From: Strigamia acuminata
Taxonomy: Eukaryota; Arthropoda; Chilopoda; Geophilomorpha; Linotaeniidae
Assembly (NCBI GenBank): GCA_949358305.1
Contig: OX442314.1
Coordinates: 41,054,581-41,118,580, forward strand
Direction of reading: 5' to 3'
Length of the DNA: 64,000 nt
The notes below the pieces were generated by a model. That model was not told where the DNA came from. It made no database searches and saw only the letters and a program-made list of their open reading frames with translations. This document shows, piece after piece, positions 10,840 to 21,229 of this stretch; the first letter of the stretch is position 1; every line of letters starts with the position of its first letter. Made by a program: the position numbers and the translations under genes.

Positions 10840-12586
10840 TGTGACGATTCTACTTTTGGCTGATTTAATAGCCATTTAAGATAGATAACTAATCGGTTTA
10901 TACAAGACGTTGCTAGGAATAACAACAACCTAACCGAGATAAGCTACGGAAGTCTTTACAAACATGGCACTTGATCGAATAGAAATAACTTACAGTTTTG
11001 GTGTGACATAACATATTTATTACTAAATATTAAGGACAACAAAAATGGGTTCTTCACGCGTGTAAACGGGCGGCATCAACTGGTTGAGGATCCGGGCGAA
11101 GCCAGAGGAATACGGCTGACTTGCGGCATCGTCACAAACATCGCTACGGAGACGTATTTGGTCCGCAGCTCGAGTATCTAATAATGCGAAGAGTCCTTCG
11201 CATAAGTAGGAATATTCAGCAGAATATTCCATGTTCCAAATGAATAAAAATAAAGTAATTAGTGGAATACAACAAATGCATTGTTGTATAAATATTAATT
11301 GGGCGGGGACCGTCACGACAATTGAGAGAACGTCGCGGGAGTTGTTGAGACTCCATCCGCCAGCATGCCTTACGACGACAAGATCTCGTGATCAGGCGCC
11401 GAGTATTTAATTGTGTGCTTTAACTCGCTATCGGTGGTACCAACCACCAGGTAAACATTTCTATGGACTTACCGGGTCTAAAAGATATTGCCAATACAGG
11501 ATTACCAATGCCCGAGTAATTTGTTTAACACGATATATTTATATATCGCTCACGGGTTACTAACCCGGAGGGTACGATGGGGCGGGGACCGTCACGACGG
11601 TCGAGAGAACCATCGCGGGAGGTTTTGACACCTCCATCCGCCAGCATGCCTTACGATGGCGGGATCAGCAGATCGAGCACCGGGTAAAATATTATTTGGC
11701 CACTGCCGTTGGATTACCATTATCCAGGTAGTTGTTTTATCGCAACATCTTTAGATATTACTCACGGGCTACCAACCCGGCGTGTCACCTGTATATTAAG
11801 CCTTTACCGACTTTTAACGAGCGGAAGGACCAATCGTAGAAAGACGGGAACCTGCGTGGGCTGTTTACAACAACCATCCTGCAGCGGACTGTGGCCAGTT
11901 AGCTGAGGGACCTACTTTCATTTAGCAAGGTCGTACTGTATACGACCGTTATATTAAGCCACCGTACGAAGTCCTACTGTCCCGTAGAACAGCTGGCTAA
12001 CGTTACGGGGCCATTTCATGCGAATGCATGTCTATTACCGGAGTTGGCCTTCCCGAAAAGGCCTTACAACAACAATAACAGATAGTAATGAATACTATCT
12101 GTGGAGAGCTGAGGTGGCCTGATGTGTCGATAGAGAATAATGAAATCAAACGATAACAATTCAACTACAGACAATATACAAGTTCAGTTATCAAGCAAGG
12201 CCAGGCGGGGGTGAGAAACTGGAGCTTATATAGTTCTGTAGAACTACTAGATTGGCGACAGCCAATCAGCGTACGAATCGACGGATTCGTGGGTCACTAG
12301 TCCGGACCTAATATATGACTATGTCCAGATGGGCCCAGTTGGGGTCCAGAAGGGTCCGATTGGTTCCCTTCGACAGGTAAGTAATGTGGATATTGATTCG
12401 ATAGAATCAACATCATCAAGTAATTAATACTTAATTTATATCGAATAAAATAGTTATATTTTATTCACCGTGTCTAAATAATTATTTATCACACTTTTTA
12501 GTTTTAACCGAGTTTGAAATACGCGCGTTGGTTAAACAGCGCCATCTATGGTGAACATTGATAACTATCGATTTGTAATCATCACA
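10840..12586 (-). repeat. 5' LTR of element A (1747 bp)
   Basis: Runs from TGTGATGATT to AATCGTCACA on the minus strand, so it has TG...CA ends. The solo copy at 18477-33069 gives the same boundaries independently. A TATATAAG box (near 12220) is followed about 30 nt downstream by the likely transcription start. The LTR is unusually long. Short open frames inside it (for example 11023-11316) also occur in the solo copy and are LTR sequence, not genes. Confidence 0.9.
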
Positions 12587-12789
12587 AGGTGTATTGAAGT
12601 ACCCATACTTCCATTCGAACTAGTGTGACCACTGCAAACATATGCTGCCTTTTGCTTTTTCCTCTGCTCCACCCTCAGCACTCCGCACCGGGGCGCATCG
12701 GCAACGCCCAACCGAGGAGGGTAAATTGCAAATTGACACAATTGGTCGTTTGATTGATTGTAATTTTTTTTTTCGTCTTTTCCGTTGCA
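12587..12789. other. Flank of the A 5' LTR
   Basis: Sequence outside the A LTR. A pyrimidine tract ending in ttgcag at 12783-12789 looks like a splice acceptor in front of the coding remnant that follows. Nothing else recognised. Confidence 0.4.
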
Positions 12790-12962
12790 GCCTTCCGTCG
12801 CCACCACCCCGACTGATTCAGCTTCAGCAAAGATTAGTTCCGGGGGCCACTAGAGTACTGTACCCTGGCGTTTTCCCCTCACACGGGCAAGCGCTGGCTG
12901 CAGTTACTTATCTTTGGACCGCCCCGATTGGCCTGACGCCAGAGAAGTTGGAACTCTGGTAC
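12790..12962 (+). pseudogene. Remnant of a B-type third ORF
   Basis: An in-frame stretch (about 12810-12960) with GVFPS...QALAAVTYLWT and PIGL matches GVFPD...IALAAATRLWT and PLGL in the third ORF of element B (near 30735-30810). The match covers about 45 residues at roughly half identity by eye and then fails. It is clearly diverged from B, so it comes from an older or different member of the family. No gag or pol is beside it. Confidence 0.6.
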
Positions 12963-13021
12963 CACATCTGTTTTGTCACTACTTACTTGAGCACTCATAT
13001 ATACTTCACTTCGTTCCGACA

Positions 13022-13258
13022 ATCCGTTGTAGAAATAGTAAGATTACTTGTTATTTAGTGTAAGAATCTAAAGTGGACTGAAAACCCACACACACTCGCG
13101 CCTCTTCATGCCAACATTCCATTGTAGAAATAGTAAGTTCACTTGCATTTAAGTGTAGTATCTAGAGTGGGGTACAACCCACAGACGCGCTCCCTCCCGC
13201 TTCATGCCAACATCCAGTTGTAGAATGTAGAATCTAGAGTGGAGTAATTCACAGACAC
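13022..13258. repeat. Tandem repeat, about 95-bp unit, nearly three copies
   Basis: Each unit begins near ccRttgtagaaatagtaag, contains a tagagtgg motif followed by acccaca or a variant of it, and the first two end in cttcatgccaacat. The third copy is shortened. It directly follows the B-type ORF remnant, so it may be the old 3' noncoding region of that element. Confidence 0.65.
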
Positions 13259-13822
13259 ATTATTTGAGTAGCCGAGCAGAGTTATTTCCCGGTTACTCTC
13301 CCGCCAGTCAGAACCGTGTTGGAGTAATTTCCCTGTAATGGCATAACCTTTCCTGCGAGAAACTTCTTGATTCAATTTGTTGTTGGCTGATGGAACATCT
13401 TAATTATTATTTTGATGTTGATTGCCCTTGGGGCAAAAATAGCTCAGCGCTATTTTAATCTATCTTTTATTTTCACAGTTTTCCATTTAGTTTCGTAATT
13501 ATAATATTATGATGAATTCCATTGAATTCACATAAATATTTATACAGTTGTTTCACCATTATTACATCTCGCGGTAATTATTACGTATAATAATTACGAG
13601 CGATGGGATGTGTGTGACGATGCGGTAAAGTCAACCGCACCTCTCGGATATAACCCACCCCAGCCTAACCATTACACACCTTTCAGAACCGAACCCCGAA
13701 CCATTTAGAAGTCAGAACCATTCGAATCCATGTTAGATGACATCTTTTACGTCCCGATAATAAGACCGCTACAAATTCTTATTATCTGACTGAAACCATC
13801 AAGTGATATTATTTTAGGGCTT
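13259..13822. other. No gene recognised
   Basis: AT-rich noncoding sequence. I see no repeat boundary, ORF or RNA gene here. Confidence 0.5.
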
Positions 13823-14613
13823 TTGCCAACTAGGGATTGCAGTACCGGTTTCAGTATCGGTTCCAGTACCGGTATTGGTACCGGAATTCAGTACCAGTTC
13901 TTGGTACCGAGGTTTTTTTCTGTCGGTACTGAGGGCCGGTACTAGTACCGTAAGCTTTTCTTGGTACCGGAACCGCCCCTCACACCGGAACCGGAACCGG
14001 TACTTTCCATCACCATTAACAACACAACAACGCCACCTACTACCAGCATTTCTAATGATGTAGGAGGTGACAAATTTTATTTCACTCGTTATTTACTCAT
14101 TCTAACTGGAAACAGTTTCTCTTTTTAAATTAACTTGGAAATAGTAATAATGGCAAATGGCTGAACTAGGACAAAATCCGGAAGTTCCTACTCCGGCAGT
14201 GTCTACGCCGGAAGTTTCTATAAACAAAAATCCAGTGTGGAACTATTTCACAAAGTCATGTGATGGTCACTTGTAAAGTCAGCTAGAATTTTCTGCACCA
14301 AGATAAGTAGCCGCTTAGGTGACCAGTCTCTGGATTCATTGTGCTTTTTACGTTCATATTTTTAAGAGTAAATTGTAGTACTACAGTATTATCTAATTTT
14401 CATGACAAATAAATATTTCTGTTGAGAAATGAATTGACTATCCAGAACCGATACCAATACCGGTGCCAGTACCGCTCTCGGTAGTAGTACCGGCCCAATA
14501 CCGGTGCTCATTTTTCATTCGGTACCGGAACCGAATATAGTACCGGAAAAAAATGTCAGTACCGAATACTGATACCATAAAAACCGTCCGGTACTGCAAT
14601 CCCTATTGCCAAC
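13823..14613. mobile_element. Non-autonomous hAT-like element (MITE) with 8-bp target duplication
   Basis: The element spans 13831-14605. Its ends are inverted: TAGGGATTGCAGTACCGG at the left and CCGGTACTGCAATCCCTA at the right. An identical 8-bp flank TTGCCAAC occurs at 13823-13830 and 14606-14613. Eight-bp duplications and TAGGG-type ends fit hAT elements. Both subterminal regions are packed with GGTACCGG-like motifs in both orientations, as expected of transposase-binding repeats. No transposase ORF. Confidence 0.85.
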
Positions 14614-15095
14614 CAATTGTATATTTTAACGTGAAGTTATTTCAGCCATTTGTAGGCCTAGTAATTATACCGGGTGGACCACATAAAAGCGGCCCCATAA
14701 TATTACAAACACACACAGTCGGGCCGCTTTTATGTGGGCCACCCGGTATAAGTTCCAACTCGTAATAAAACTGTTAAATGTTTTGAAAAAACATTATGTC
14801 TACATATTTTACACTTGTCACACTAGTTCACACTTTAATTCCTAGCAATTGTATCTCAAGAAGTCTAATCGTAACATAATTATAATATGCATGTGATTAA
14901 AGAGGTTAGTAAATGTGTTGGCCGAGAGTTTGTCGGACATTGAGGACAAGGCGGTGCCCGGCGACTACGTGGAGCTGGCGGAAACCCCCGCGCGGCGAGG
15001 AGCCCGGTGCGGAGCGAGGGCAGTGCGGGCAGACGTTCACAAAACGTTTTTAATTGAAAAGCAATATATTTTAAAATCTATTTTGACGCCGAGAG
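14614..15095. repeat. Short palindromic MITE and an unrecognised GC-rich patch
   Basis: At 14666-14751 two inverted arms of about 29 bp (ataccgggtgg...aaaagcggccc) flank a 27-nt loop, a tiny terminal-inverted-repeat element. At 14915-15050 a GC-rich open patch encodes about 45 residues that I do not recognise; it stands out from its AT-rich surroundings and could be a scrap of an exon or of a third ORF. Confidence 0.55.
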
Positions 15096-16022
15096 ATGGT
15101 GAAGAAAGCGGTCAACGTCATTCTTCCGAAATGCCGTCTCCCTATTGACGATAAGATTGAAGTGACGTGCCCCTTTTGCAACGGGGGTGGTTGGGTCATC
15201 GGGATCATACAAGGAAGCCACGCCATGATCTGTCCAAATTGCGCAGGATGGAAAATCAGGGAAAGGGGCACACCCTGGAATGACAACGTCTTACCTTATG
15301 TTGTGATGGGGATCTCACAACCAGACCCCAGAGTCTGGTCAACCTGCGACCCTTGCCAGGTGATTCACTCTCAGTTGGGAGAAGTAATACTAGTGGATCC
15401 GAGATTTGTTGCCGACAACCACAACCCCGGTGGATACCACCTGGACGCAAGACGAAGTCCGCACACTTGCCGAGTTAAGCTTGAAAGCTAAACAGGCAAA
15501 TGAGGAACAAGAACTAAAGAAGGCCGCCTTACTAGCAACTACACCGGTCACCGAGGTAGCAGCCCAATGCGAAGTAACTGAACCCGTCGAATCGGTCAAG
15601 ATTCCCTCACCCGTCGAGTCTCCGAAGACCAGCCCCAAAGTGGCAGCGATCCCGCAAGGTCCGCCGATCAAGAAGTTACCACCGTTAAAATCAGTCGTGA
15701 CCGTGTATCCGTTCGTGACCCCTTCAGGTCTCAGCAATATACACGCGGCTGAGTGTGAGATCCAGCACTATCTGCCCATAATCAGGGAGGCCGCGCTGGA
15801 TATTTCAAGACGCATTAACCAGAAGCGCAACGTATATTACCAGCTTCCCGTCATGATCATGCGATGGATCATGAACCCTTTGCGTCCAGAGCCCTTTCCC
15901 GTGCTGGAGCACATCTGGGCGAGATTGTTGGAGAACTCCCTACCGCTATCCGTGCAGATTGGAGCGTTGAGTTGTCCAAAAGGGATCAAATCGGATCAGG
16001 AACCGCCCGATATCATTGATCT
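15096..16022 (+). pseudogene. Orphan A-type third ORF with the Cys module, frameshifted
   Basis: From 15096 the frame encodes CPFCNGGGW, CPNCAGW, STCDPCQ and then ILVDPRF, the same order and spacing style as the A third ORF. Near 15400-15490 the reading frame must shift: the continuing Glu/Lys/Pro-rich and then helical sequence is in the frame of 15406-16116. Homology to A is confined to the Cys module and adjoining residues. The C-terminal part (YPFVTPSG ... RRINQKRN) is not seen in A. No LTR, gag or pol adjoins it. Either an eroded element from another lineage or a copy left after deletion. Confidence 0.65.
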
Positions 16023-17112
16023 AGCATTTCATAAGTCTTCCTCAGATTATATAGATGATGAAAATGCTTTCAGATATTGTGCTGGATTTGTTCTGCGCAG
16101 TTTGTGGATCAAATAAGGAAAAAAAAAAGAATGTTATAACTACAGCGAGCCTAACGACGACGCGAGGGTGTTGGCAGATGTGCCGGACCCTCTGGAATTG
16201 CTGAGTGACGCTGGGGACGGTTGTGACGACAGTTTCCAAAGTGGATTTGGACGACATACATGCCAGAGTTGACAAATTTAGTGCGGAAGCAAGTGAAATC
16301 TGCGCGAATTATCATGCCAAGAACAAAGTTCGGTATGAGGAATGTGAGCAGGGAGAAAGTTTGTCGTGAAAACCTTCTCTTTTATGTTTTTAAAGTGTTT
16401 TTATTAATATTAATTCATTTTTTAGCATTGTTTGAATTTTTAGCAGAGTTTTGGTGTTTTTGAAATTTTTGTTTACATTGGAATGAGTGTGTTCGTTGGT
16501 TTTTATATGTATTTTCACTAATTTTTGGTTTTTATAACATTTTTTACTAATTGTTGTCATTCGTCGACATTTCGAAGGGAAATGTGGGGTTAAAACTCCA
16601 TTCTTTTCCAGTCGAGGTGAAGACGCGACTTTGTTTTGATAAAAACTTGGAATTTTGTAAGCGCTTGGTGTTACTTTTCATGCTCGTTGACAATTGCACG
16701 TGTGTGGTCTTGTTTACGACAGATGGCGCCGGCGTGTTTGGTGAGTGGTCAGCTGACCTGTGACCTCACTGTTCAACAAGTGCTTGGCAGCCATCTTGTT
16801 CTCGAGACTTAACACGGTGCACATCGTGTCTTCTGAAAAACTAAGTGTAGAAGGGCACCAAGACGTGTCCGCTTTATTTTGTAACACTAACCGTGAGTAT
16901 TGTTGAAATTTTGAGTAATTTTTGACCACTTGAGCAACATGTGTTTTTTGAGTGCGGTGATTTAGGTTTATTTTCTTGTCACGCACGTCTACGCGAATTT
17001 GAGGAGAATTTTTGTTAGTTTTTGGTTAAATCTGTGGGTTTATTTATATATGCGTAGATAGAATTTTGGGGAATTTTCCGTCTTTGTTTAGCTTCACTTT
17101 GCGAAATTCAAA
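16023..17112. other. Possible transposase scrap, then no recognised gene
   Basis: At 16023-16115 the open frame ends in YIDDENAFRYCAGFVLRSL, which has the look of the C-terminal AGY/AGF motif of P/THAP or hAT transposases; this is weak. From 16120 to 17112 I see T-rich sequence and a GC-richer patch (16700-16860), without a supportable gene. Confidence 0.35.
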
Positions 17113-17444
17113 ATGGCGTCACCATGCTCTAAAATTTTTCTTTCGAGTCACGTGATGTCCGCCATTTTTTGTGTTGCCTTGAATAATAATTCAATCACAA
17201 ATGGATATTGCGAGTGTCCAGCAGGGTAAGTGTATAATTTTTTTTTCTGCTCATTAGGCTTTCTGGAAACTGCCATCATGTTGGGGCACTACTGGAATTG
17301 TATGCCAGGTTATTATCTGAGAACCTGGTGAAAATTCCAAATGAAAGCTGCACAGATAAACTGTGTAATCGGAACAAACCCAGCAATAAAACAGCAAGTG
17401 TTGGGGTTCCCATTAAAAGTTTGCCCCTAACACGTAACAATATG
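17113..17444 (+). pseudogene. SWIM zinc-finger gene fragment (two exons)
   Basis: Exon 17113-17225 ends CECPAG with donor GTAAGT at 17226. A 32-nt intron with acceptor attag leads to exon 17258-17444, which begins NCHHVGALLELYARLL. Joined in phase, the Cys-x-Cys ... Cys-x-His pattern is that of a SWIM zinc finger. In insects this type of SWIM sequence occurs in multicopy genes with a YqaJ-like nuclease domain; no nuclease is visible here. The 32-nt intron is short for an insect but the phase fits. Donor GTAAAG follows the second exon. Confidence 0.55.
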
Positions 17445-17841
17445 GTAAAGTAAAAAAATTGTATATTTTTGAAACATTATTTGATATGAATTTATTTACT
17501 TTTTAATACTAGGGCGTTTTTCTTGCCTAATCCCGCATTCTGTAATTCCATTAACGCAAGTAAACCCAGCTTTTGAGGAACAGTTATTCCGTGATGCCCG
17601 ATTTGAACCGTTTTTGGTGTGTTTGTAGCTCGGATGGAGTTGGATATTGTCAGATTGTTGGATGTAGTGAGACACGAGGCAGTTGTTGTAAGAAATTGTG
17701 TAGGAATGTCTTTATTTGAGCTAACACAAAAGAGGGTTGAAGTGGGTCAAGTCACCGGTCACTGATTGGAGGATGCACAGATCCGGGTTGACCAAATGAC
17801 GTCACAATAATTGGAGTGTCAAACACTCCAGTTTTCGTTAA
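17445..17841. other. No gene recognised
   Basis: AT-rich noncoding sequence between two remnants. Nothing supportable seen. Confidence 0.4.
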
Positions 17842-18111
17842 ATGTCATTCCCAAAACTAACAGGACATCACATAACACCCAATGCATTTCAGAAAATGAA
17901 TGTTTCTTTAGCAGTCCAGGTACATCTCGATACACAATTATCGGCTTGGAAATTAGAATACACATCATGCTGCATGTGGAATGGTACAAATGATTTCAGG
18001 ACAATATTCGATTCAAATATGGAAGAACCATACTTCGATTTGGCTTATATACCAGCCAAAAATATGGTACGTAGTAGACCCGGTGCGTCGAATGGTCACC
18101 TGAATCAATAA
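17842..18111 (+). pseudogene. P-element/THAP9-like transposase fragment
   Basis: The 89-residue frame opens with KLTGHHITP, then FQKMNVSLAVQV, resembling the conserved KLT...H(I/V)...M(K/N)V.LA.Q block of P-element and THAP9 transposases. The following 50 residues are less clear. No THAP domain, DDE core or terminal repeats found. Family call from motif memory. Confidence 0.45.
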
Positions 18112-18290
18112 ATTCTTTAAAACGACTTTTTCCATTTGCAATTAGATTATTCTGTTGTATTTTGAAGTGTTCTACTTATTAAAGCAGAAAAAACAAACAT
18201 TAATTATAGTTAAAAGGAAGAAAAAGCGAAATTACGGCAATTTTTAGAAATAGATATAAAAATCAAATTCATAAAGAGCACACTATAAAG

Positions 18291-18476
18291 GGGTTTCACC
18301 ATTAACTGAAACTAAAGATTTGGATTTGATTTCTAATTTTGTATTAGATTATATGCATCTTGTTTGTTTAGGTATGACTAGACGAATTTTGTCCTATTTG
18401 TGCGTATCAAAACACCATTTTAAATACCGCTTAAGTCAACGAGAAAGCTGCAATTTCTTCTAACCTATTAAACATT
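18291..18476 (+). pseudogene. Decayed transposase, 5' segment (interrupted)
   Basis: The frame from 18291 contains LDYMHLVCLGMTRRIL, characteristic of a transposase family widespread in insects whose C-terminal half resembles DUF4218 of plant CACTA-type elements. It is cut at 18476 by the solo LTR; the rest resumes at 33070. The 180 bases before it (18112-18290) hold nothing I can name. Confidence 0.6.
18473..18476 (+). other. Target-site duplication CATT of the solo A-type LTR (left copy)
   Basis: CATT here and at 33070-33073 flank the solo LTR exactly, showing an insertion into the transposase remnant and later loss of the internal region by LTR-LTR recombination. Confidence 0.85.
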
Positions 18477-20056
18477 TGTGATGATTACAAATCGATAGTT
18501 ATCAATGTTCACCATAGATGGCGCTGTTTAACCAACGCGCGTATTTCAAACTCGGTTAAAACTAAAAAATGTGATAAATAATTATTTAGACACGGTGAAT
18601 AAAATATAACTATTTTATTCGATATAAATTAAGTATTAATTACTTGATGATGTTGATTCTATCGAATCAATATCCACTTTACTTACCTGTCGAAGGGAAC
18701 CAATCGGACCCTTCCGGACCCCAACTGGGCCCATCTGGACATAGTCATATATTAGGTCCGGACTAGTGACCCACGAATCCGCCGACTCGTACGCTGATTG
18801 GCTGTCGCCAATCTAGTAGTTCTACAGAACTATATAAGCATCAGTTTTTCACTTCCCCCAGTTTGCTTGCTTGATAACTGAACTTGTATATTGTCTGTAG
18901 TTGAATTGTTATCGTTTGATTTCATTATTCTCTATCGACACATCAGGCCACCTCAGCTCTCCACAGATAGTATTCATTACTATCTGTTATTGTTGTTGTA
19001 AGGCCTTTTCGGGAAGGCCAACTCCGGTAATAGACATGCATTCGCATGAAATGGCCCCGTAACGTTAGCCAGCTGTTCTACGGGACAGTAGGACTTCGTG
19101 CGGTGGCTTAATATAACGGTCGTATACAGTACGACCTTGCTAAATGAAAGTAGGTCCCTCAGCTAACTGGCCACAGTCCGCTGCAGGATGGTTGTTGTAA
19201 ACAGCCCACGCAGGTTCCCGTCTTTCTACGATTGGTCCTTCCGCTCGTTAAAAGTCGGTAAAGGCTTAATGCACAGGTAACACGTCGGGTTGGTAGCCCG
19301 TGAGTAATATCTAAAGATGTTGCGATAAAACAACTACCTGGATAATGGTAATCCAACGGCAGTGGCCAATTAATATTTACCCGGTGCTCGATCATTGGAT
19401 CCCGCCATCGTAAGGCATGCTGGCGGATGGAGGAGTCAAATCCTCCCGCGATGGTTCTCTCGACCGTCGTGACGGTCCCCGCCCCATCGTACCCTCCGGG
19501 TTAGTAACCCGTGAACAGGAGTTGAACAACACTGTGTTAAACAAATTACTCGGGCATTGGTAATCCTGTATTGGCAATATCTTTTCATACCGGTAAGTCC
19601 ATAGAAATGTTTACCTGGTGGTTGGTACCACCGATAGCGAGTTAAAGCACACAATTAAATACTCGGCGCCTGATCACGAGATCTTGTCGTCGTAAGGCAT
19701 GCTGGCGGATGGAGTTTCAACAACTCCCGCGACGTTCTCTCAATTGTCGTGACGGTCCCCGCCCAATTAATATTTATACGACAATTCATTTGTTGTATTC
19801 CACTAATCACTTTACTTTTATTCATTTGAAACAATGGAATATTCTGCCGAATATTCCTGTTTATGCGAAGGACTCCTCGCATATTTAGATACTCGAGCTG
19901 CGGACCAAATACGTCTCCGTAGCGATGTTTGTGACGATGCCGCAAGTCAGCCGTATCCCTTTGGCTTCGCCCGGATCCTCAACCAGTTAATGCCGCCCGT
20001 TTACACGCGTCCAGAACCCATTTTTGTTATTGATTAATATTTAGTAATAAATATGT
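18477..20056 (+). repeat. Solo LTR of family A, left part
   Basis: Inverted copy of the A LTR (10840-12586), starting TGTGATGATTACAAATCG. Box TATATAAGCATCAGTT near 18833 combines a TATA box and a probable start. Element B interrupts it after ATGT (20053-20056); the remainder is at 32897-33069. Removing B and one ATGT gives 1749 bp against 1747 bp for the A LTR. Open frames inside (19159-20037) are LTR sequence. Confidence 0.9.
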
Positions 20057-21137
20057 TGTGGTGACCTCAAATATTCCTATTTGAGTGCGCACCATATTTC
20101 CAAATTGTCTTATAAACATATTCAACAAACTTATATGTTTTGTTTCAATGTAAATTGAAATAAAACATACATTAATAAAATATAAAACAAGACACAATAT
20201 TACCCAAATAATATTGTGTTTTGCAGCAAGTTTTGGCCCAGCAACAGCGTCAACCAATCGCGCTGCAGCGTGCATTGCTTTGATGATGCTGCTAGGCGTG
20301 TGCCTGGGCGGAGCATCCCTTCCCCTCGCGCGTGCCCGGCTCGATTGTTGCACACGACCCGAAGGCGGCCGTGTGTGATCTTCATGCAACTCGTCATCTG
20401 CGCAGCTTTTCTGAGCAGATTTAGAAGTGAGCCAAACGGTTTTGGCCCACTCTTCCCGCACTCTTGATTCCACCTCCAAACTGTTCACAACCGTGTCAAA
20501 CTTCTGCCAAAACTGCAAAGTGTGATCTGTGATTCTTGGACGAATTGAGTTTCATCGCTGGTCTGTACCCACTGTACGGAATAGCAACTTTCTAGCTTGA
20601 ATTACTACGAGTAATTTAAGCCATTTCTGTGTGTGAAACTAACATCGAGTTTACTCTGTTAGTTTGAAGGCTTTGTGTTGAGTTTAACTCCACAAGGCGA
20701 ATTGTGTTAAGACGGATTGTTACGTCGAGCTTGCTCCGTAATAATCAAATCGCTGTGTGCAAGACGTATTCTCGTGTTGAGCTTGCTCCGCGAGGATTTT
20801 TAGTATATTTTAGCAAAGTATTTTAGCGTCGAGTTTACTCCGCTAAAATCCCGCGCTCACACGACGCCATCGACGCCATTTTGGAGCCAACGGTCAACTG
20901 TGAGTGTCCAAGTGCGAAGAGAAACCAGATCGACCCAGTCATTACACTTATTATTTCGCATTATATCGAGTGTATTTAGAACGATTAAAACAATCTAATT
21001 TTTCCTTTTACTCTCCGTGTAAAAATCATTCCCCTAGACAACCATTTAGCCACAGAGTAGAAGTCCTGTACGGCATCTCACCGACGATTGCTTGTTAAAT
21101 TTGTATAATTTAATAAGTAAAAACCCGGATCGCCGCA
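20057..21137 (+). repeat. 5' LTR of element B
   Basis: TGTGGTGACC to GATCGCCGCA, 1081 bp, offset exactly 11,759 from the 3' copy. Small open frames inside (20027-20518, 20904-21098) recur in the 3' LTR and are not genes. The second half carries the hairpin array described separately. Confidence 0.95.
20595..20849 (+). repeat. Array of covarying hairpins in the 5' LTR of B
   Basis: Five hairpins at 20636-20665, 20671-20697, 20715-20746, 20768-20797 and 20820-20849. Each has an apex like TCGAGTTTACTC (inner GAGY/RCTC pairing) inside an outer stem of 7-10 bp. The outer stems have unrelated sequences that still pair: AAACTAACA/TGTTAGTTT, CTTTGTG/CACAAGG, GATTGTTACG/CGTAATAATC, ATTCTCGTG/CGCGAGGAT, ATTTTAGCG/CGCTAAAAT, with G-T wobbles. 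A sixth hairpin at 20595-20621 (GCTTGAATTACT/AGTAATTTAAGC) precedes them. The inner stem also covaries (GAGT/ACTC versus GAGC/GCTC). This pattern indicates selection on structure, probably in the RNA leader. An identical array lies in the 3' LTR (32354-32608). Confidence 0.8.
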
Positions 21138-21139
21138 CT

Positions 21140-21157
21140 TGGGGGCCCGTCCGGGAT
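21140..21157 (+). other. Primer-binding site of element B (tRNA-Pro type)
   Basis: TGGGGGCCCGTCCGGGAT, 2 nt after the LTR. It differs by one base from the well-known tRNA-Pro site (GGGGGCTCGTCCGGGAT). Element C has a related site. Confidence 0.8.
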
Positions 21158-21229
21158 TGTTTTGATTATTAAAATCCGATTTTTGCGAAAAAATCCTTTA
21201 TTTCCATTGTTCTTTTTCAATTTGACAAA

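Larger units (their letters stand above)
1..12586 (-). mobile_element. Ty3/gypsy LTR retrotransposon A (3' LTR outside window)
   Basis: Reading the minus strand, the order is 5' LTR (12586-10840), tRNA-Gln-type primer site, about 1.1 kb leader, gag, pol in the -1 frame, an untranslated leader with an intron, a third ORF, then an AT-rich tail running off the window. Protease, RT, RNase H, integrase order identifies Ty3/gypsy (Metaviridae). The 3' LTR and the target duplication are not in view, so its age cannot be judged here. Pol is uninterrupted; gag has one in-frame TAG. A solo LTR of the same family lies at 18477-33069 in opposite orientation. Confidence 0.9.

Noticed and set aside
19159-20037. 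ORFs of 60-100 codons, also seen at 11023-11906
   Set aside because: They recur because they lie in the A-type LTR; no start context, no domain, not conserved in frame.
20027-20518. 163-codon ORF, repeated at 31762-32277
   Set aside because: LTR sequence of element B in the minus direction.
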